From Spirochaetales bacterium Spiro_05 (lineage in GTDB: Bacteria > Spirochaetota > Spirochaetia > Sphaerochaetales > Sphaerochaetaceae), in assembly GCA_001603115.1 (NCBI GenBank), contig LVBG01000017.1, forward strand, positions 1 to 64,000: DNA of 64,000 nt. Reading direction: 5' to 3'. This document shows positions 13,309-22,541 of this stretch, piece after piece. Made by a program: the position numbers and the translations under genes. Every line of letters begins with the position of its first letter. Positions within the stretch are counted from its first letter, which is position 1. The notes under the pieces are model-generated. The model made no database searches, was not told where the DNA came from, and saw only the letters and a list, made by a program, of their open reading frames with translations.

Positions 13309-13371
13309 ATCCCGTACGGGAAAAATCATATGTGCAGAGACTCCATTACAAGCAATATTTCCGAACGGGAT
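13309..13371. promoter_or_regulatory. Pair of inverted operator-like sites upstream of hipB
   Basis: Site 1 at 13309-13326 reads ATCCCGTACGGGAAAAAT and has a perfect CCCGTACGGG palindrome. Site 2 at 13355-13371, read on the minus strand, is ATCCCGTTCGGAAATAT. The two match at most positions and lie 29 bp apart in opposite orientation directly before the HTH gene, as expected for autoregulation of a hipBA operon. The remaining 13182-13300 shows nothing I can name. Confidence 0.5.
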
Positions 13372-13386
13372 ACATATGGTGTTGCT

Positions 13387-13602
13387 ATGAGTAGGATAGA
13401 AACAAGCAGTGATATCGGAAAGCTCGTGCACTCAAAAAGAAAGGAACTCGGACTCACCTATAAGGAAGCAGCTGGGCTTTGTGGGGTAGGTGTGCGTTTC
13501 TGGTCTGAATTGGAACGTGGGAAGAGCTCTCTTCATCTGGGAAAAGTCCTTTTTGTACTTATGCGTTTGGGCCTTGATCTACAGGTGGAGGGACGAGTAT
13601 GA
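13387..13602 (+). CDS. hipB: HipB-like antitoxin / HTH regulator
   Basis: The 71-residue protein is a complete XRE-type HTH (GKLVHSKRKELGLTYKEAAGLCGVGVRFWSELERGKSSLHLGKVLFVLMRLGLDLQVEG). This matches HipB from hipBA toxin-antitoxin loci, where it binds DNA and the HipA kinase. The start at 13387 is the only good ATG; its ribosome binding site is weak. It overlaps the hipA remnant by 4 bp. With hipA broken it may survive as a solitary regulator. Confidence 0.75.
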   Translation: MSRIETSSDIGKLVHSKRKELGLTYKEAAGLCGVGVRFWSELERGKSSLHLGKVLFVLMRLGLDLQVEGRV

Positions 13603-14800
13603 CACTGGTTGTGTCCCAGAACAATCGAAGGGTGGGCCTTCTGGACGGTACAGCCGATCGGGGCGTGGTCTTCTTGTATGATCCTCACTATCTTGCCGAT
13701 CCCAATGCTAGGGCAATCTCGCACTCACTCCCACTCCAAAAGCAGGAATTCTCCTCCAAGCAGTGTCTGCCTTTTTTCTCCGGTCTTCTTCCTGATGGGA
13801 AAATGAGACGCAGGATAGGTGAGTACCTTCAAGTAAGCGAATCAAGTACCTTGCGGTTGCTGGAAGCTTTGGGCAGGGAGTGCGCAGGCTCGGCTGTCTT
13901 GCGGGAATAGGTAAATCCAGAACTCAACTATTCCGTACAGGGAACGTACAGAAGAGTGGAGGAGGATGAGCTTGCAGCAAAGATTCGACATATGGATGTT
14001 CGGCCGTTGCTTCTTGGGTCTTCTGACCTTCGCCAATCACTTGCCGGGGCCCAACAAAAAATTTCGCTTGCCCGATTTTCCGGTGATTGGTATTTGCCCT
14101 TGGATGGGGCTGCCTCAAGTCATATTCTCAAGCCTTCAAAGGCTCCTTTCCATACTTTGGCTGTAAATGAATTCCTCTGCATGCAGTTGGCAAAGATGTG
14201 TGCACTCCCTGTTGCAGATACAGAGCTTGTGATGGTGGAGGATATCCCGGTCTTTGTCACCGAGCGGTATGACCGAAGGAGGGTGAGCGAACATCCCCCG
14301 GTGATCGAGCGCATCCCTCAGGAGGATGCTTGCCAAGCGCTTGGGATCATGCCTGACCGAAAGTATGAGGAAGACGGTGGCCCTGGTTTGGGGCAACTTG
14401 CAACCTTGGTGCAAAAGCTCTCCGCAACTCCCATCCTTGGGTTGCAGAAACTGTTGCCTCTGGGTTTGTATATGATGGGGAGAACCTCTTAGGAACACTT
14501 GCCCCTTTTTATGACCTTGTGAGTACCCGTTGCTATGCACAGTTGTCTCCAAAGCTTTCCATGGGAATTGGGGGCGAGTATCGCCTCGGTTCCATTCGAA
14601 AGGAACATTTCCTGAAGCTCGCCCAGGAGCTTGGGATAGGCAAGCGCTCTATGGTTTCCCGGTTGGAAGAGATGAGCGAGCATGTGAGGCAGGGATTTGA
14701 AGTGCTTTCTGTTTCTCCTGATGCTGGACGCTGGGAACCATTTGAGGCAACAGACCGAGGCTCGGATGCAGCAGATTCGGTCCTGAGCACAGACAAAACA
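13599..14800 (+). pseudogene. hipA: hipA kinase remnant with nonsense codon and internal deletion
   Basis: Three blocks of HipA homology are visible. Block 1 (13599-13907) holds the N-terminal domain (VVSQNNRRVGLLDG ... PFFSGLLPDG) and stops at a TAG at 13908. The same frame then continues with block 2 (13911-14490), including SLAGAQQKISLARF, the ATP-binding lobe and PVFVTERYDRR. Block 3 (from about 14478, in a different frame) holds LAPFYDLVST and the C-terminal helices. The HipA catalytic segment, normally an NxDxHxKN motif between blocks 2 and 3, is missing, so the frame change comes with a deletion of roughly 20 codons. The kinase cannot be active. The end is approximate; the frame reads on past the thrC terminator. 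Confidence 0.85.
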
Positions 14801-14822
14801 GGCTGGCGAATTTGCCAGCCTG
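14795..14822 (-). terminator. Rho-independent terminator of the threonine-synthase-like gene
   Basis: CAGGCTGGC (14799-14807) pairs perfectly with GCCAGCCTG (14814-14822) around a 6-nt loop. On the minus strand the stem is followed by TTTTGT. It lies 20 bp after the stop of the minus-strand gene. Confidence 0.85.
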
Positions 14823-14841
14823 CCCTATCGAGTGAGTTCTG

Positions 14842-16068
14842 TCAGTTCTCGAACCGTTTGATCACCGCTTCCTTGCTGTTCTCGATCGCCTCGGGGATTG
14901 AGACTTTCCCGGTGAATACCGCCATATCCTTGAAACCGCTGCCGGTAAGCAGGACGCAGACATCGACATCGGATCCGAAGCGCTCGGCAAGCATCGTATG
15001 GTCTGCTTTCAGGGCGGCCCAAGCGCAGGCTGCTGCAGGCTCTACGAAGATGCCGGCTTCCTTTGCCAATTCAAGCTGAGCCTCAAGGATCTCGCTGTCA
15101 TCAACCTCGGTAGCCCAGCCATCGCTCTCCTGGATATAGCGGACAGCCATTCTTCCGTTGGCAGGACTTTCGACGCTGATCGAGTCGGCACGGGTCGTGG
15201 CCTTTTCCAGGTTGGAGAAATTCCCGGTCTTCCATGCGCGGCTGATCGCATTGCTCTGCTTGCTCTGTGCGCACACAATATGAGGAATCTTGTCGATGAG
15301 TCCGGCTTGTTTCAGGTCATAGAAGCCCTTGTAGACTCCGGCGTAGATGCATCCATCACCCACCGAGACATAGACCACATCGGGAACCTTGCGGCCCAAC
15401 TGCTCGAACAATTCGATGGAGACGCTCTTCTTTCCCTCGATGGTCATCGGATTGTACGCAGTATTGCGGTTGATGCCGCCAAACTGCTTGGTATAGGCGA
15501 TGGAAAGAGCAAAGGCGTCATCATAGCTCCCCTTTACCGGAACTACCGTTGCCCCATAGAGGACGCTCTGCATCAGCTTGTTCACCGGAGCGGTGGCCGG
15601 CACGAAGAGAATGATCTCAAGGCCATAGGCGGCACCCGCACAGCTCATGGCAGCTCCCGCATTGCCCGTGGATGCAAGTGCAATGCGATGCTGCTTGTGC
15701 GCAATCGCCTGGGCAGCGATCAGCTGGCTCGCCCGGTCCTTGAACGAACCGGAGGGCAGGGCGCTGTCCAGTTTGCAGAAGAGATTCTTCAGGCCGTACT
15801 TCGCAGCAAGCCGCTTGGGTCTGGCGATCGGGGTTCCTCCCACCGGATACACGTCCTTGTCAGGAACCGGGTAGGGGAAGAAGTCGTACATGCTCACATG
15901 TTCCTGCTCTTTCAGCTTGGCAAGATCTTCCTCGTTGAGTTTGACGATGACATTACCCAGTGGGAAAGCTGTCCCGTCATTTTTCTGTGCGCAACTGGGG
16001 CACTGGTAAAACACCTCATCGGTCTCAAAGACCTCGTGACAATCGCAACACTCATAGATAAACCGCAT
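14842..16068 (-). CDS. thrC: Threonine synthase-like PLP enzyme with N-terminal zinc ribbon
   Basis: The 408-residue protein belongs to fold-type II PLP enzymes. It starts with a Cys4 zinc ribbon (CCDC ... CPSC, residues 7-27). The PLP lysine lies in LPSGSFKDRAS near residue 108, the phosphate-binding loop in STGNAGAAMS near residue 133, and the closing motif LLTGSGFKD near residue 372. Threonine synthase converts O-phosphohomoserine to threonine. Its place next to a second PLP lyase and divergent from ygfK suggests it could instead work on an amino acid formed during purine breakdown, but sequence alone does not separate these. It follows the PLP gene after a hairpin. Confidence 0.72.
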   Translation of the reverse strand: MRFIYECCDCHEVFETDEVFYQCPSCAQKNDGTAFPLGNVIVKLNEEDLAKLKEQEHVSMYDFFPYPVPDKDVYPVGGTPIARPKRLAAKYGLKNLFCKLDSALPSGSFKDRASQLIAAQAIAHKQHRIALASTGNAGAAMSCAGAAYGLEIILFVPATAPVNKLMQSVLYGATVVPVKGSYDDAFALSIAYTKQFGGINRNTAYNPMTIEGKKSVSIELFEQLGRKVPDVVYVSVGDGCIYAGVYKGFYDLKQAGLIDKIPHIVCAQSKQSNAISRAWKTGNFSNLEKATTRADSISVESPANGRMAVRYIQESDGWATEVDDSEILEAQLELAKEAGIFVEPAAACAWAALKADHTMLAERFGSDVDVCVLLTGSGFKDMAVFTGKVSIPEAIENSKEAVIKRFEN

Positions 16069-16080
16069 ACTTCCTCCGAT

Positions 16081-16113
16081 TCAAAGAAAATGCCGGACAC
16101 AAGGCCCGGCATT
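16081..16113 (-). terminator. Hairpin between the two PLP-enzyme genes
   Basis: On the minus strand AATGCCGG and CCGGCATT (16106-16113 and 16089-16096 on the plus strand) form a stem with a 9-nt loop, followed by TTCTTTGA. It lies between the upstream PLP lyase gene and the threonine-synthase-like gene and may reduce read-through. Confidence 0.65.
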
Positions 16114-16129
16114 TGCATTCTCAATTGGC

Positions 16130-17596
16130 TTATTTTGCCAGAACTTCCTTGTTGAACGCTTCAATCATAGCATCGATTTGTTCAGCATAGGCAGGAATCT
16201 GCTTCCAATAGTTCTTGTCGTACCACTGGGCATTGATCTCCTCATAGGTCTTGCCCTGCTGCTCAACCCAAGTATAGTACTTGAGGTTGTGCACTCTGAG
16301 CCGTTCGTAGTAGGTGAGCTCGAGAGCTCCATCAATGGTCTGGTGGTGGAAGCAACCAGCGAGGGCGCGCACTGCTGCATACTCGTCGAAGGCTCCCTGG
16401 ATCTCATTCTGTTCCTTCAGGCGGGAGGTGTACATCTCCGAACTGTCGGTCAGGACCGTGAGCACCACATCATCTTCACCAAGCTCATAGTACTTGGCCA
16501 GCTTGATGGCGGCCAGCACGTTGCCGACCCCGCTGATGCCATACATCGGAAGGGTTGCAATGTCTTCATCGCTGACACCCATCTTCTTCAGGTACTCAAT
16601 GCCGGCGGGCTCGTTGAAGAGGCGGTAGATATCCATGCAATCCTGGTCGTCAACAGCAATGACCATATCGGTATTTCTGACGTTGTGTACCCAGGGCACA
16701 TGCTTGTCGCCGATACCTTCAATGCGGTGACCGCCGAAACCGTTGCGCAGCAAGGTGGGGCATTGCACCGCTTCGGATGCAGCGATCTTCATCTGGGGGA
16801 AGTGTGTTTTCAGCAAGTCACCAGCAGCAAGGGTTCCGCCTGAGCCGGTTGCAGAGACAAAGCCGCAGACGTTCTCAGCTGCAACTTCCTCATCCTTGAG
16901 GATCTCAAGCAGAGCCGCACCGGTTACGGTGTAGTGCCACAGGTAGTTGCCGAACTCTTCGAACTGGTTGAAGATGACGATGTGCTGTCCGCGCTCTGCA
17001 TCGAGCTCGTGGCACTTGTCGAAGATTTCCTTGACGTTTGATTCACAACCGGGGGTGGCGATGACTTCGCCGGCAACGGTCTTCAGCCAGTTGAAGCGCT
17101 CCTGGCTCATCTCTTCGGGAAGAATGGCGATGGACTGGCAGCCGAGCAGCGAGGAGTTGTATGCACCACCGCGGCAGTAGTTGCCGGTTGAGGGCCACAC
17201 AGCCTGCTGGTCAACAGAGTCGAAGTTTCCGGATACCAGAGCCGGAGCAAGACAACCATAGGTTGCACCTACCTTATGGGCACCGGTGGGGAACCACTTG
17301 CCGACCAGACACAGGATCCTTGCCTTGATGCCGGTGAGCTCACGGGGCACTTCGACATAGTTGACACCGCCGAAGGTTCCACCCTGCTTGGTGGGTTCGT
17401 TCTTCCAGGTAATCCTGAACAAGTTGACGGGATCGACGTCCCAAAGCCCAACGTGACTGAGTTTTGCCTTGATATCTTCAGGTACGGTAGAAGGATCCAC
17501 CATCTGCTTGAAGGTAGGAAGCAGGACGCCCTTTTCCCTACAGCGTTGGATGTTCTTTGCGCGTACTTTCTCATTGACATTCAGATTGATCAACAT
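16130..17596 (-). CDS. PLP-dependent lyase of the purine-degradation cluster
   Basis: ATG at 17596 is chosen because GGAGG lies 8 bp upstream; the open frame runs further but without a binding site. The 488-residue protein is fold-type II, with the PLP lysine probably in WFPTGAHKVGATYG near residue 105 and a glycine loop in VSATGSGGTLAAGDLL near residue 250. The N-terminal part (FKQMVDPSTVPEDIKAKL) and the Trp/Tyr-rich C-terminus are unlike cysteine synthase. Relatives are found near ygfK/ssnA genes in anaerobes. In E. coli the equivalent place is held by YgeX (diaminopropionate ammonia-lyase), so a lyase for a purine-derived amino acid is my inference. Confidence 0.7.
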   Translation of the reverse strand: MLINLNVNEKVRAKNIQRCREKGVLLPTFKQMVDPSTVPEDIKAKLSHVGLWDVDPVNLFRITWKNEPTKQGGTFGGVNYVEVPRELTGIKARILCLVGKWFPTGAHKVGATYGCLAPALVSGNFDSVDQQAVWPSTGNYCRGGAYNSSLLGCQSIAILPEEMSQERFNWLKTVAGEVIATPGCESNVKEIFDKCHELDAERGQHIVIFNQFEEFGNYLWHYTVTGAALLEILKDEEVAAENVCGFVSATGSGGTLAAGDLLKTHFPQMKIAASEAVQCPTLLRNGFGGHRIEGIGDKHVPWVHNVRNTDMVIAVDDQDCMDIYRLFNEPAGIEYLKKMGVSDEDIATLPMYGISGVGNVLAAIKLAKYYELGEDDVVLTVLTDSSEMYTSRLKEQNEIQGAFDEYAAVRALAGCFHHQTIDGALELTYYERLRVHNLKYYTWVEQQGKTYEEINAQWYDKNYWKQIPAYAEQIDAMIEAFNKEVLAK

Positions 17597-17643
17597 GCGT
17601 ATTTCCTCCGTGGTGATGCTGTGTTGCTTTTTCAGATTAGTCA

Positions 17644-17671
17644 AGTATACCGTAAAGAAGTAAAATGTAAA
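17644..17671 (-). promoter_or_regulatory. Promoter of the PLP lyase gene
   Basis: On the minus strand TTTACA (17666-17671) and TATACT (17644-17649) are 16 bp apart. The start codon lies about 50 bp downstream with GGAGG in between. Confidence 0.55.
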
Positions 17672-17731
17672 GTCACAATTCGTGAAAGTTGAATTTTTGG
17701 AAATTATTTTGCGTTAAGTCGTAGTATGATA

Positions 17732-17745
17732 CGATAAATTTATCG
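17732..17745. promoter_or_regulatory. Perfect 14-bp palindrome in the divergent control region
   Basis: CGATAAATTTATCG is a perfect palindrome midway in the 329-bp gap between the divergent PLP gene and ygfK. It is a likely operator for either side. The rest of the gap holds the two promoters listed separately and an AT-rich stretch. Confidence 0.45.
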
Positions 17746-17828
17746 AAAAGTACGTTTTGCAAAGGAACGAATTCTGCAAATACCACTTCTTGACGGCGAA
17801 AAGATAAGGGAAAATCTCTGTGGATTTG

Positions 17829-17878
17829 TTGCGAAATGTTGCAATTTTTATTGACTTCTCTTCATTCTGCATTAGAAT
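17829..17878 (+). promoter_or_regulatory. ygfK promoter with TTGCAA-type regulator site
   Basis: TTGACT at 17851-17856 and TAGAAT at 17873-17878 are 16 bp apart. Directly upstream, at 17829-17844, is TTGCGAAATGTTGCAA, which matches sites before ygeW (29180) and adenine deaminase (35467). The position just above the -35 suggests binding of an activator. Confidence 0.6.
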
Positions 17879-17925
17879 GAATATGGTCGGGCTTCGGCTC
17901 GGCGACACCTTTTGAAGGAGTGAGT

Positions 17926-20900
17926 ATGGGAGACATCATGCGCCCAGTTCCCTTCTCGGAACTTATCAGTCGTATTGTCGGTGAATACCGTAATCATCAT
18001 GCAATGTTCGGCATTGCCGAAGAACAGTTCTACCAGGACGCAGGCAAGCACAGCCTCAGCGTTTTCAACCAAAGTTGCTCAACACCTGTCGGCCCTGCAG
18101 CCGGACCTCATACCCAGTTGGCACAAAACATCATTGCCAGCTATCTCGTCGGTGGTAGGTTCATTGAGCTGAAGACCGTCCAGGTCATGGATACGCTGGA
18201 GATTGACAAACCCTGCATCGATGCCCGTGACGAGGCGTACAACGTTGAGTGGTCAACCGAGTTCACCCTTCCCAAGGCTTGGGATGAGTATGCCAAGGCT
18301 TGGATCATCCTGCATCTGCTCGAAGCTGCGATGCACAAAGGAAAGTTTGAGAAACCTTCCTTCATCTTCAATATGTCCGTAGGGTACAACCTCGAAGGCA
18401 TCAAGACGGAGAAAATGCAGCAGTACATCGACTCCATGATCGATGCACGCAAGGATGCACGGTTCAACGAATATCTCAGCCAGCTGGAAGCCATGCTCGA
18501 CGAAGGCCTCTTCGAAGGCACCCCTTGGGAAGGTCTTGAGAAGAAGCTGAAGGGAATCAGCACCAAGATCAGTGCCAACATCAGTCCTTCAACCACCTTG
18601 AGCACCATGCACGGCTGTCCTCCGAAAGAGATCGAGGCCATCTGCACCTACATGCTTACCGAGAAGAAGGTAGACACATTCGTCAAGCTCAATCCCACCC
18701 TGCTCGGCTACGACGCGGTGCGCAAGATTCTTGATGACCTCGGCTTCAGCTACATCACTTTGACTCGCGAGAACTTTGAGCATGATCTGCAGTATACGGA
18801 TGCCATCGCCATGCTTCACCGCCTGGTGGACCTTGCCAAGAAAGAGGGCAGGGGTTTTGGCGTCAAGCTCACCAACACCTTGGGTTCGGTCAACGACCAG
18901 GGCGTACTTCCCGGTAGCGAGATGTACATGTCCGGGCGTTCCCTGCTTCCCATCTCCACCAAGGTTGCCACACTGCTGAGCAAAGAGTTTGCCGGCAAGC
19001 TTCCCATCTCCTACAGCGGAGGGGCTACAGCGTTCACGGTCAAGGAGCTGTTCGAAAGCGGTATCCGCCCGATTACCCTTGCCACTGACATGCTCAAGCC
19101 TGGTGGGTACACCCGCCTCAAGCAGATGGTGGAAATCCTGAACACCAGCAAGGCTTGGTCGATGGAAGGCATCGATGTGAAAAAGGTTGAGAAACTCTCC
19201 GAGACTGCTCGCTCCACCGACTTTGAGGTGACCGGCAAGGAGTTCCGCGGTGATGATACGATCAAGATCGGGGAAAAGCTTCCTCTCTTTGATTGTTACG
19301 TTGCGCCTTGCCAGGTTGCTTGCCCAATCCACCAGGATGTTCCTGAGTATGTGCAATTGGTCGGCCAGGGTCGCTACGGCGAAGCTCTTGCCCTCATTTA
19401 CGACAAGAACGCCCTTCCTGCCATTACCGGTCATATCTGTGATCACCAGTGCCAGCTCCATTGCACACGCATGGACTATGAGGGTGCGGTACGTATCCGT
19501 GATATGAAGCGCATTGCCGTGGAGAACGGGTTTGAAGAGTTCAAGAGCCTGTGGGAAGGGGCCACCGACAAGACGGACGTGAAAGCAGCGGTCATCGGGG
19601 CCGGTCCTGCCGGACTCAGTGCCGCCTACTTCCTCGCTCGTGCCGGTTTTGACACCGCTGTTTTCGAGCGGGAGGAGAGTGCTGGAGGTGTGGTTCGCCA
19701 TGTCATCCCAGGCTTCCGCCTCCCTGTTGAAGCAATTGAAAGCGATGTCGAGTTCATCAAGGCCCATGGTGTGCAGTTCAACTTTGGTGTTGAGACTGAG
19801 AAGATGACTGTTGAAGCACTGCGTAACGCAGGGTATTCCTATATATTCTACGCCATCGGCAGTGAAGTGGACAATGACATCCCGTTGGTTGGGGACCGAA
19901 GCCGCGTACGGCCTTCTCTCTCCTTCCTCGCCTCCTTCCGCAAGGATCCCTCGACCCTTTCGTTGGGCAAGCATGTGGTGGTTGTCGGCGGTGGAAACAC
20001 TGCAATGGACAGTGCCCGCGCAGCACTGCGCATCCCTGGTGTCGAGAAAGTCTCGGTCATCTATCGCAGGACCGAGAACGAGATGCCTGCCGACCATGAG
20101 GAGTACGGACTTGCCAAGAAGGAAAACATCGACTTCCTCTTCCTGGCAAATCCTGAACGCTTCGACGGCAATGTGCTGACCGTTCGCAAAATGGCTCTTG
20201 GGGAAAAGGATGCCAGTGGAAGAAGACGACCTGTTGCAACCGACGAAACCTTCACCATTGAGGCAGACACCATGATCACCGCCATAGGCGAGCATGCTGA
20301 TACCGAGAAGCTCACCTGGTATGGCGTACCGGTGAATGAGAAGGGCTGGCCCATCTCCGACGAAGAGACCAAGGAATCGAAGATGGAGAATGTGTATGTC
20401 ATCGGTGATGTCCAGAGCGGACCCTCCACCGTCGTACGCTGTATTGCCAGTGCCCGAAGTGCAGTGGAAGCTGCCATTGACAAGATTCTCGGCCCTGAAG
20501 AGGACGAGGAGGAAGGTTGCGGCTGTGGCCATGACCATGACGAGGAGCACGAGTGCACCTGTGAAGATGGTTGCGACTGCGATGAGGATGATGATGAGGA
20601 GATGACCGACGAAGAGCGGGTGGAACTGGAAGCGGATGAGAACGAGTTCTTCGCTGAGGTTGCCGAAAAGAAGCGTATGATTCTCTCCCCCAAGAATTTT
20701 GGGGACAAGGAGTTTGCCGCAACCGAAGCTGCTCGTTGTCTTGAATGCTCCTACCTGTGCAACAAGTGTGTCGATGTATGCCCGAACCGGGCCAACGTCG
20801 CCATTGATGTGCGCAATACCGGCATCTTTGCCGATCCGTTCCAGATCCTGCACCTCGATGCTTACTGCAACGAATGCGGCAACTGTGAGACCTTCTGCCC

Positions 20901-21156
20901 CTATGACGGTGGTCCGTACCGCAAGAAGTTCACCCTGTTCAGCCTCAAGGAGGACTTTGAGAACTCCGAGAACAGCGGCTTCTTTGCAGAGGGTGAGGAT
21001 ATCCTGATTCGTCTTGACGGCAAGATCTACACCTGCTCAATGGATGCTGATGGAATTCTTACCGGCGATGAGGAAGGTATCACCGATGAGGTGGCTGCCC
21101 TGATTGAAGAGGTGTACACCTCGTACAGCTACCTGCTCGGGTACGTTGAAGCGTAA
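17926..21156 (+). CDS. ygfK: YgfK, iron-sulfur/flavin oxidoreductase of purine catabolism
   Basis: The ATG at 17926 is 6 bp from AAGGAG; a GTG at 17920 is too close. The 1076-residue protein has an N-terminal DHOD/TIM-barrel-like domain (about 1-450; SPSTTLSTMHGCPP, KLNPTLLGYD). A GltD-like Fe-S segment follows (CYVAPCQVACPIHQDVPEYV near 462), then FAD and NAD(P) domains (GAGPAGLSAAYFLARAGF near 555; GGGNTAMDSARAAL near 688). After an acidic Cys/His-rich linker (856-905) come two 4Fe-4S motifs (CSYLCNKCVDVCP and CNECGNCETFCP). YgfK is required for anaerobic urate use in known clusters and probably moves electrons to or from XdhD/YgfM. It leads the plus-strand operon. Confidence 0.9.
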   Translation: MGDIMRPVPFSELISRIVGEYRNHHAMFGIAEEQFYQDAGKHSLSVFNQSCSTPVGPAAGPHTQLAQNIIASYLVGGRFIELKTVQVMDTLEIDKPCIDARDEAYNVEWSTEFTLPKAWDEYAKAWIILHLLEAAMHKGKFEKPSFIFNMSVGYNLEGIKTEKMQQYIDSMIDARKDARFNEYLSQLEAMLDEGLFEGTPWEGLEKKLKGISTKISANISPSTTLSTMHGCPPKEIEAICTYMLTEKKVDTFVKLNPTLLGYDAVRKILDDLGFSYITLTRENFEHDLQYTDAIAMLHRLVDLAKKEGRGFGVKLTNTLGSVNDQGVLPGSEMYMSGRSLLPISTKVATLLSKEFAGKLPISYSGGATAFTVKELFESGIRPITLATDMLKPGGYTRLKQMVEILNTSKAWSMEGIDVKKVEKLSETARSTDFEVTGKEFRGDDTIKIGEKLPLFDCYVAPCQVACPIHQDVPEYVQLVGQGRYGEALALIYDKNALPAITGHICDHQCQLHCTRMDYEGAVRIRDMKRIAVENGFEEFKSLWEGATDKTDVKAAVIGAGPAGLSAAYFLARAGFDTAVFEREESAGGVVRHVIPGFRLPVEAIESDVEFIKAHGVQFNFGVETEKMTVEALRNAGYSYIFYAIGSEVDNDIPLVGDRSRVRPSLSFLASFRKDPSTLSLGKHVVVVGGGNTAMDSARAALRIPGVEKVSVIYRRTENEMPADHEEYGLAKKENIDFLFLANPERFDGNVLTVRKMALGEKDASGRRRPVATDETFTIEADTMITAIGEHADTEKLTWYGVPVNEKGWPISDEETKESKMENVYVIGDVQSGPSTVVRCIASARSAVEAAIDKILGPEEDEEEGCGCGHDHDEEHECTCEDGCDCDEDDDEEMTDEERVELEADENEFFAEVAEKKRMILSPKNFGDKEFAATEAARCLECSYLCNKCVDVCPNRANVAIDVRNTGIFADPFQILHLDAYCNECGNCETFCPYDGGPYRKKFTLFSLKEDFENSENSGFFAEGEDILIRLDGKIYTCSMDADGILTGDEEGITDEVAALIEEVYTSYSYLLGYVEA

Positions 21157-21167
21157 AGGAGGAAACG

Positions 21168-22490
21168 TTGGCTACTACTGTTATCAGGAACGTACGGGTA
21201 ATGCAGACCCAGATGCCTTTTTCCGTACTGGAGGATGTTGATATTGTCATCACTGATGATGTGATCAAGGCGGTGGGCAAAGCAGCAGCACAAACCATCC
21301 AGGCTGACAAGGTGATAGACGGCAGGGGGAAGACCGTAATCCCCGGCAACGTCTGTGGTCATCACCACTACTACTCAGGGCTTTCCCGGGGCATGCTGAT
21401 TTCAGCCGGTCCCCAGAATGACTTCATCCAGGTTCTCAAGGAGTGGTGGTGGCGCCTGGATCGTGGTCTGGATGAGGAAGCTTGTTACTACAGCTCACTC
21501 ATCTGCTCGATCGATGCAATTGCCAGTGGTACCACCACCTGCATCGACCACCATGCCAGCCCTGCTTATATCGCAGGTTCTTTGGACACCATTGCCAAGG
21601 GCATGGAAGAGGTGGGCGTTCGTGGTTCCACCTGTTATGAGGTCACCGACCGCAATGGTGGGATGGGCGAGGTTGAGGCCGGAGTGGAGGAAAACCTCCG
21701 CTTTGCGATGGCCTCCAAGAGCCGGACGCTCGTCAAGGGAATGATCGGGGGGCATGCTCCCTTCACCATTCCCGATGAAGGGCTGCGCCTGATGGCTGAG
21801 GCAATGAGAGAGAGCGGTGCAGGCATGCACCTGCATGTGGCTGAGGATAAGTATGATGTGGTGCACAGCCATCACAAGTACCATCTTGACATCGTCGATC
21901 GGCTGGAGAAGTACGGCCTCTTGACCGACAACTCGCTGTTGGTGCACGGCCTCTGGCTGAACGAGGCAGAGATCGAGAAGATCAATGCCCATGATTGTTT
22001 CTTTGCCCACAATGGAAGAAGCAACATGAACAACAACGTCGGGTACTGTCAGAATATCCAGAAGGTGAAGAACCTCATCATCGGTACCGATGGATGCGGT
22101 GGCAACATGTTCGAGGAGCTCAAGCTCGCCTTCTTCAAGCACAAGGACCAAGGTGGTTCCTGGTGGCCGAGCGACTATGTCTCAGCCTTGAACCGGGGCA
22201 ACCAGCTGGTTGGGAAGTACTTCGACGGGAAGTTCGGAAAAGTGGAGGCAGGCTACAAGGCCGACCTCACCATTTGCGACTATCATGCGCCGACTCCGCT
22301 CGTATCGGACAATGCCGCCGGCCACTTTGTATGGGGCATGAGCAGCAACTGTGTGGAAAGTGTCATGGTCAACGGAAAACTGGTCATGGAAAACCACCAG
22401 TTCCCGGGCCTTGATGTTGAGCGTATCTACGCTGAGGCGGCGAAGGTTGCCAAGCGCGTATGGGAAAAAGTGGACAAAATCGCTCCGTAA
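21168..22490 (+). CDS. ssnA: SsnA, metal-dependent aminohydrolase (TTG start)
   Basis: TTG at 21168 follows GGAGG by 5 bp and gives a 440-residue protein. It is an amidohydrolase-superfamily enzyme: VIPGNVCGHHHYYSGLSRG near residue 60 (HxH replaced by HHH), GMHLHVAEDKYD near residue 222 (His), LLVHGLWLNEAE near residue 260 (His), and IGTDGCGGNMFEELKLA near residue 306 (Asp). These are the zinc ligands and catalytic Asp. SsnA is a fixed member of the ygfK cluster and is proposed to open or deaminate a purine-derived ring. It lies 11 bp after ygfK. Confidence 0.88.
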   Translation: MATTVIRNVRVMQTQMPFSVLEDVDIVITDDVIKAVGKAAAQTIQADKVIDGRGKTVIPGNVCGHHHYYSGLSRGMLISAGPQNDFIQVLKEWWWRLDRGLDEEACYYSSLICSIDAIASGTTTCIDHHASPAYIAGSLDTIAKGMEEVGVRGSTCYEVTDRNGGMGEVEAGVEENLRFAMASKSRTLVKGMIGGHAPFTIPDEGLRLMAEAMRESGAGMHLHVAEDKYDVVHSHHKYHLDIVDRLEKYGLLTDNSLLVHGLWLNEAEIEKINAHDCFFAHNGRSNMNNNVGYCQNIQKVKNLIIGTDGCGGNMFEELKLAFFKHKDQGGSWWPSDYVSALNRGNQLVGKYFDGKFGKVEAGYKADLTICDYHAPTPLVSDNAAGHFVWGMSSNCVESVMVNGKLVMENHQFPGLDVERIYAEAAKVAKRVWEKVDKIAP

Positions 22491-22541
22491 CTGCGGGCGA
22501 TGACGATGCATATGACCAGACGGTCAAAGGGGAATAGCAAG

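Noticed and set aside
18589-20853. Long minus-strand open frame (754 codons) inside ygfK
   Set aside because: It is the antisense shadow of ygfK in high-GC codons. The protein has no recognisable domain and no ribosome binding site.
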